Below the pieces are notes generated by a model. It was not told the origin of the DNA, did not search any database, and was given only the letters and a program-made list of their open reading frames with translations. 5,792 nucleotides of DNA, from NCBI GenBank assembly GCA_016303085.1, contig JAEDMI010000157.1:1-5792 (forward strand), in the 5' to 3' direction. This stretch comes from Acetatifactor sp. (GTDB taxonomy: Bacteria; Bacillota; Clostridia; Lachnospirales; Lachnospiraceae). Made by a program: the position numbers and the translations under genes. Shown in pieces: positions 4,425 to 5,792 of this stretch (its first letter is position 1; the number at the start of each line of letters is the position of its first letter).

Positions 4425-5636
4425 ATGGCTAAGAAAAAACCAAGCATTCCTCAGTACGGAACGGTTACAAGAAGCGGCATTCAGTATTACAGAACAAGGA
4501 TTATGGATGCTGACGGCAAGCAGGTTGCCTTATATGCCACTACCCGCGAGGAATTATACGAAAAGGAATTGGAGGCACGCCGGCAGGTGGAGGATATTAT
4601 CTTCCGCAGACAAAATCCGACTGTTGCAGAGTATTGTGAGAAATGGCTGTATATGAAGTCCGCAACGATCTCTGCAGCTACTTTGAGAGGCTACACTTAT
4701 ACGATGAACACCTACATAGTCAAGCCGCTGGGCGATATGTATATGTCTGATGTGACTGCCGATGATATTCGGCTTGCACTTATTCCTGTATCGAAAATGT
4801 CGGAGGGGCTGTATAACAAGGTAAATATGCTCTTTAAGTGTATCTTCTATTCGGCAGAGCGCAGCCAATTACTTGATTATAACCCCTCTGTGGGGATTTC
4901 AGCAAAAGGCGGAAAGACCACTAAGAAGAAAGATGCGCTGACAGATGAACAGGTAAGCGTGCTCTTGGATACCGTCAAAGGGCTTCCTCCGTATGTGTTC
5001 ATTATGATTGGCTTGTATGCCGGTCTGCGCAGGGAGGAAATATTGGCGCTTCAATGGGACTGTGTGTTCCTGGATGTGCCTACTCCTTATATCTCCGTGC
5101 AGAGGGCATGGCGTGCATATCATAGTAAGCCGGAAATCTCTACGGTTCTAAAGACCAAGGCTGCAAGACGTGATGTTCCCATTCCGAAATGCCTGGGCGA
5201 TTGCTTACGGGAAGCCAAGGCAGCTTCTAAATCTGATTTTGTAATCGCGGACAGCAAAGGAGAACCGCTTTCAGATTCACAGTTTCAGAGAGTTTGGAAA
5301 TATGTTGCCGTCCGGACGGCGAAAGAAAGAGTATATTACAAATATGTAAATGGGCAGAGAATCAGATGCACGGTCAACCCAACTTTGGGAGGTCATCAGA
5401 AGAACAACCCGAACATTGTTTACAATATAGATTTTGATGTGACGCCACATCAACTGCGCCACACCTATATCACTAATCTTCTGTACGCCGGGGTCGATCC
5501 AAAGACGGTTCAGTATCTGGCCGGACACGAAAACAGCAAGACAACTATGGACATTTACGCCAAGATCAAGTATAATAAGCCCGAAGAACTTTGCGGCGTG
5601 GTAAATGCCGCGTTTCATCAGGCGGCTGCAGTTTGA
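4425..5636 (+). CDS. int: Tyrosine recombinase, integrase 2 (paralogue of integrase 1)
   Basis: This 403-aa protein has the same three-part architecture as its neighbour: arm-binding N-terminus (IPQYGTV, YYRT, TREELYEKELEA), core-binding domain from TVAEYCEKWL, and catalytic domain. All catalytic residues are present: R202 (AGLRREE), K245 (LKTKAARR), H342 and R345 (HQLRHTYIT), H368 (LAGHEN), Y378 (MDIYAK). ATG 4425 is preceded by AAGGA (4411-4415) at 9 nt. It lies closest to the candidate attachment site, 103 bp beyond its stop, the usual place for the element's own integrase. The two genes differ throughout in both protein and DNA, so the duplication is old or the copies came from different elements. 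No att-like sequence lies between them, which argues against simple tandem integration of two elements. It may recombine a different site, or work together with integrase 1. Confidence 0.9.
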   Translation: MAKKKPSIPQYGTVTRSGIQYYRTRIMDADGKQVALYATTREELYEKELEARRQVEDIIFRRQNPTVAEYCEKWLYMKSATISAATLRGYTYTMNTYIVKPLGDMYMSDVTADDIRLALIPVSKMSEGLYNKVNMLFKCIFYSAERSQLLDYNPSVGISAKGGKTTKKKDALTDEQVSVLLDTVKGLPPYVFIMIGLYAGLRREEILALQWDCVFLDVPTPYISVQRAWRAYHSKPEISTVLKTKAARRDVPIPKCLGDCLREAKAASKSDFVIADSKGEPLSDSQFQRVWKYVAVRTAKERVYYKYVNGQRIRCTVNPTLGGHQKNNPNIVYNIDFDVTPHQLRHTYITNLLYAGVDPKTVQYLAGHENSKTTMDIYAKIKYNKPEELCGVVNAAFHQAAAV

Positions 5637-5739
5637 AAAAGGCACCTATTTTTTGTGTTAATGGGTAGGACAAATTCCGGCCCGAAGCCTAAAAAGTGCT
5701 GATATATCAAGGGAAAACAGCATCTTGCCTGACCTCCAG
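5637..5739. other. Non-coding end of the element between int and the attachment site
   Basis: This is an A/T-rich stretch of 103 bp with no gene and no convincing terminator hairpin. It holds a perfect 10-bp palindrome, TGATATATCA (5700-5709), 30 bp from the S9-like sequence. In Tn916-type elements this is where arm-type integrase and excisionase sites lie, but none can be assigned by eye, and the two-box repeat is not found here. Confidence 0.4.
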
Positions 5740-5787
5740 TACGGCTTGAAGGCCGCCCGCCGCGCTCCTCAGTTCTCCAAGAGATAA
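5740..5787 (+). pseudogene. rpsI: 3' end of rpsI (ribosomal protein S9), probable attachment site
   Basis: The frame reads YGLKAARRAPQFSKR and then TAA (5785-5787), the conserved C-terminus of bacterial ribosomal protein S9. Immediately upstream the frame gives DLQ instead of the S9 sequence (normally KERKK before YGLK), so homology stops at about 5740 and the rest of the gene is absent. The segment is much richer in G+C than the adjoining element DNA. The best reading is the integrase-proximal att site of an element that inserts in the 3' end of rpsI, with the full-length gene at the far end. Integration in 3' ends of ribosomal protein genes, including rpsI, is known for tyrosine-recombinase ICEs. 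The exact crossover point within these 48 bp cannot be seen. Confidence 0.75.
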
Positions 5788-5792
5788 TCAGA

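Larger units (their letters stand above)
337..5787 (+). mobile_element. Regulation and recombination end of a Tn916-type integrative element
   Basis: A leftward Xre regulator, sigma-like protein, excisionase, Tn916-type integrase and att site in this order match the right end of Tn916-like integrative conjugative elements, with a MazF-like gene and a second integrase added. The right border is placed at the rpsI-like sequence. The left border is not visible: 337 is only the first element-type gene, and no copy of the att sequence occurs near rhaD. No conjugation gene is in the window, so this may be a full ICE running left, a non-conjugative integrative element, or a deletion remnant. Confidence 0.65.

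Noticed and set aside
1..5792. CRISPR array, tRNA or rRNA genes, insertion sequences
   Set aside because: No regular short repeats with spacers, no cloverleaf-like sequence, no rRNA blocks and no transposase are seen.

Overview
The window looks like a gut-type Firmicute (Clostridia). The evidence is the style of the proteins, Gram-positive Shine-Dalgarno (SD) sequences with GTG and TTG starts, a MazF close to the Bacillus type, and Tn916-like integrases. It holds the regulation and recombination end of an integrative element, probably an integrative conjugative element (ICE) of the Tn916 type or a remnant of one. The order is recognisable: a leftward Xre-type regulator, a rightward sigma-region-4 protein, a MazF-like protein, an excisionase, and integrase.

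Left to right. 1-305 is the 3' part of a rhamnulose-1-phosphate aldolase gene (rhaD). A hairpin at 315-350 lies between it and a convergent Xre-type regulator (337-668, minus), which is broken by what looks like a one-base deletion. 669-1174 is a long regulatory gap. It holds the xre promoter with a perfect inverted repeat inside it, two rightward intrinsic terminators, and a long hairpin that buries the Shine-Dalgarno of the sigma-like gene (1175-1627). A strong terminator closes that gene. 1688-2160 has no gene I can support but is rich in inverted repeats. Next come a MazF-family protein fused to a cysteine-rich tail (2161-2679), a small excisionase (2734-2967), and two full-length paralogous tyrosine integrases in tandem (3053-4273 and 4425-5636). 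Each integrase is preceded by the same two sequence boxes at identical spacing, and a terminator separates them.

At the right edge, 5740-5787 reads as the last 15 codons and stop of ribosomal protein S9 (rpsI), ending in SKR. The upstream S9 sequence is missing, so this is best read as the int-proximal attachment site of an element that targets the 3' end of rpsI. No second copy of this sequence occurs at the left, next to rhaD. Either rhaD is cargo of a larger element extending left, or the left end has been lost or rearranged.

Working model (inference). The Xre protein would repress its own promoter, and perhaps a rightward one. The sigma-like protein would be controlled by attenuation and SD sequestration. 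Excisionase and one or both integrases would move the element in and out of rpsI. The strongest leads are the dual integrases with conserved upstream boxes, the rpsI attachment site, the sequestered SD, and the MazF-Cys fusion without a visible antitoxin.
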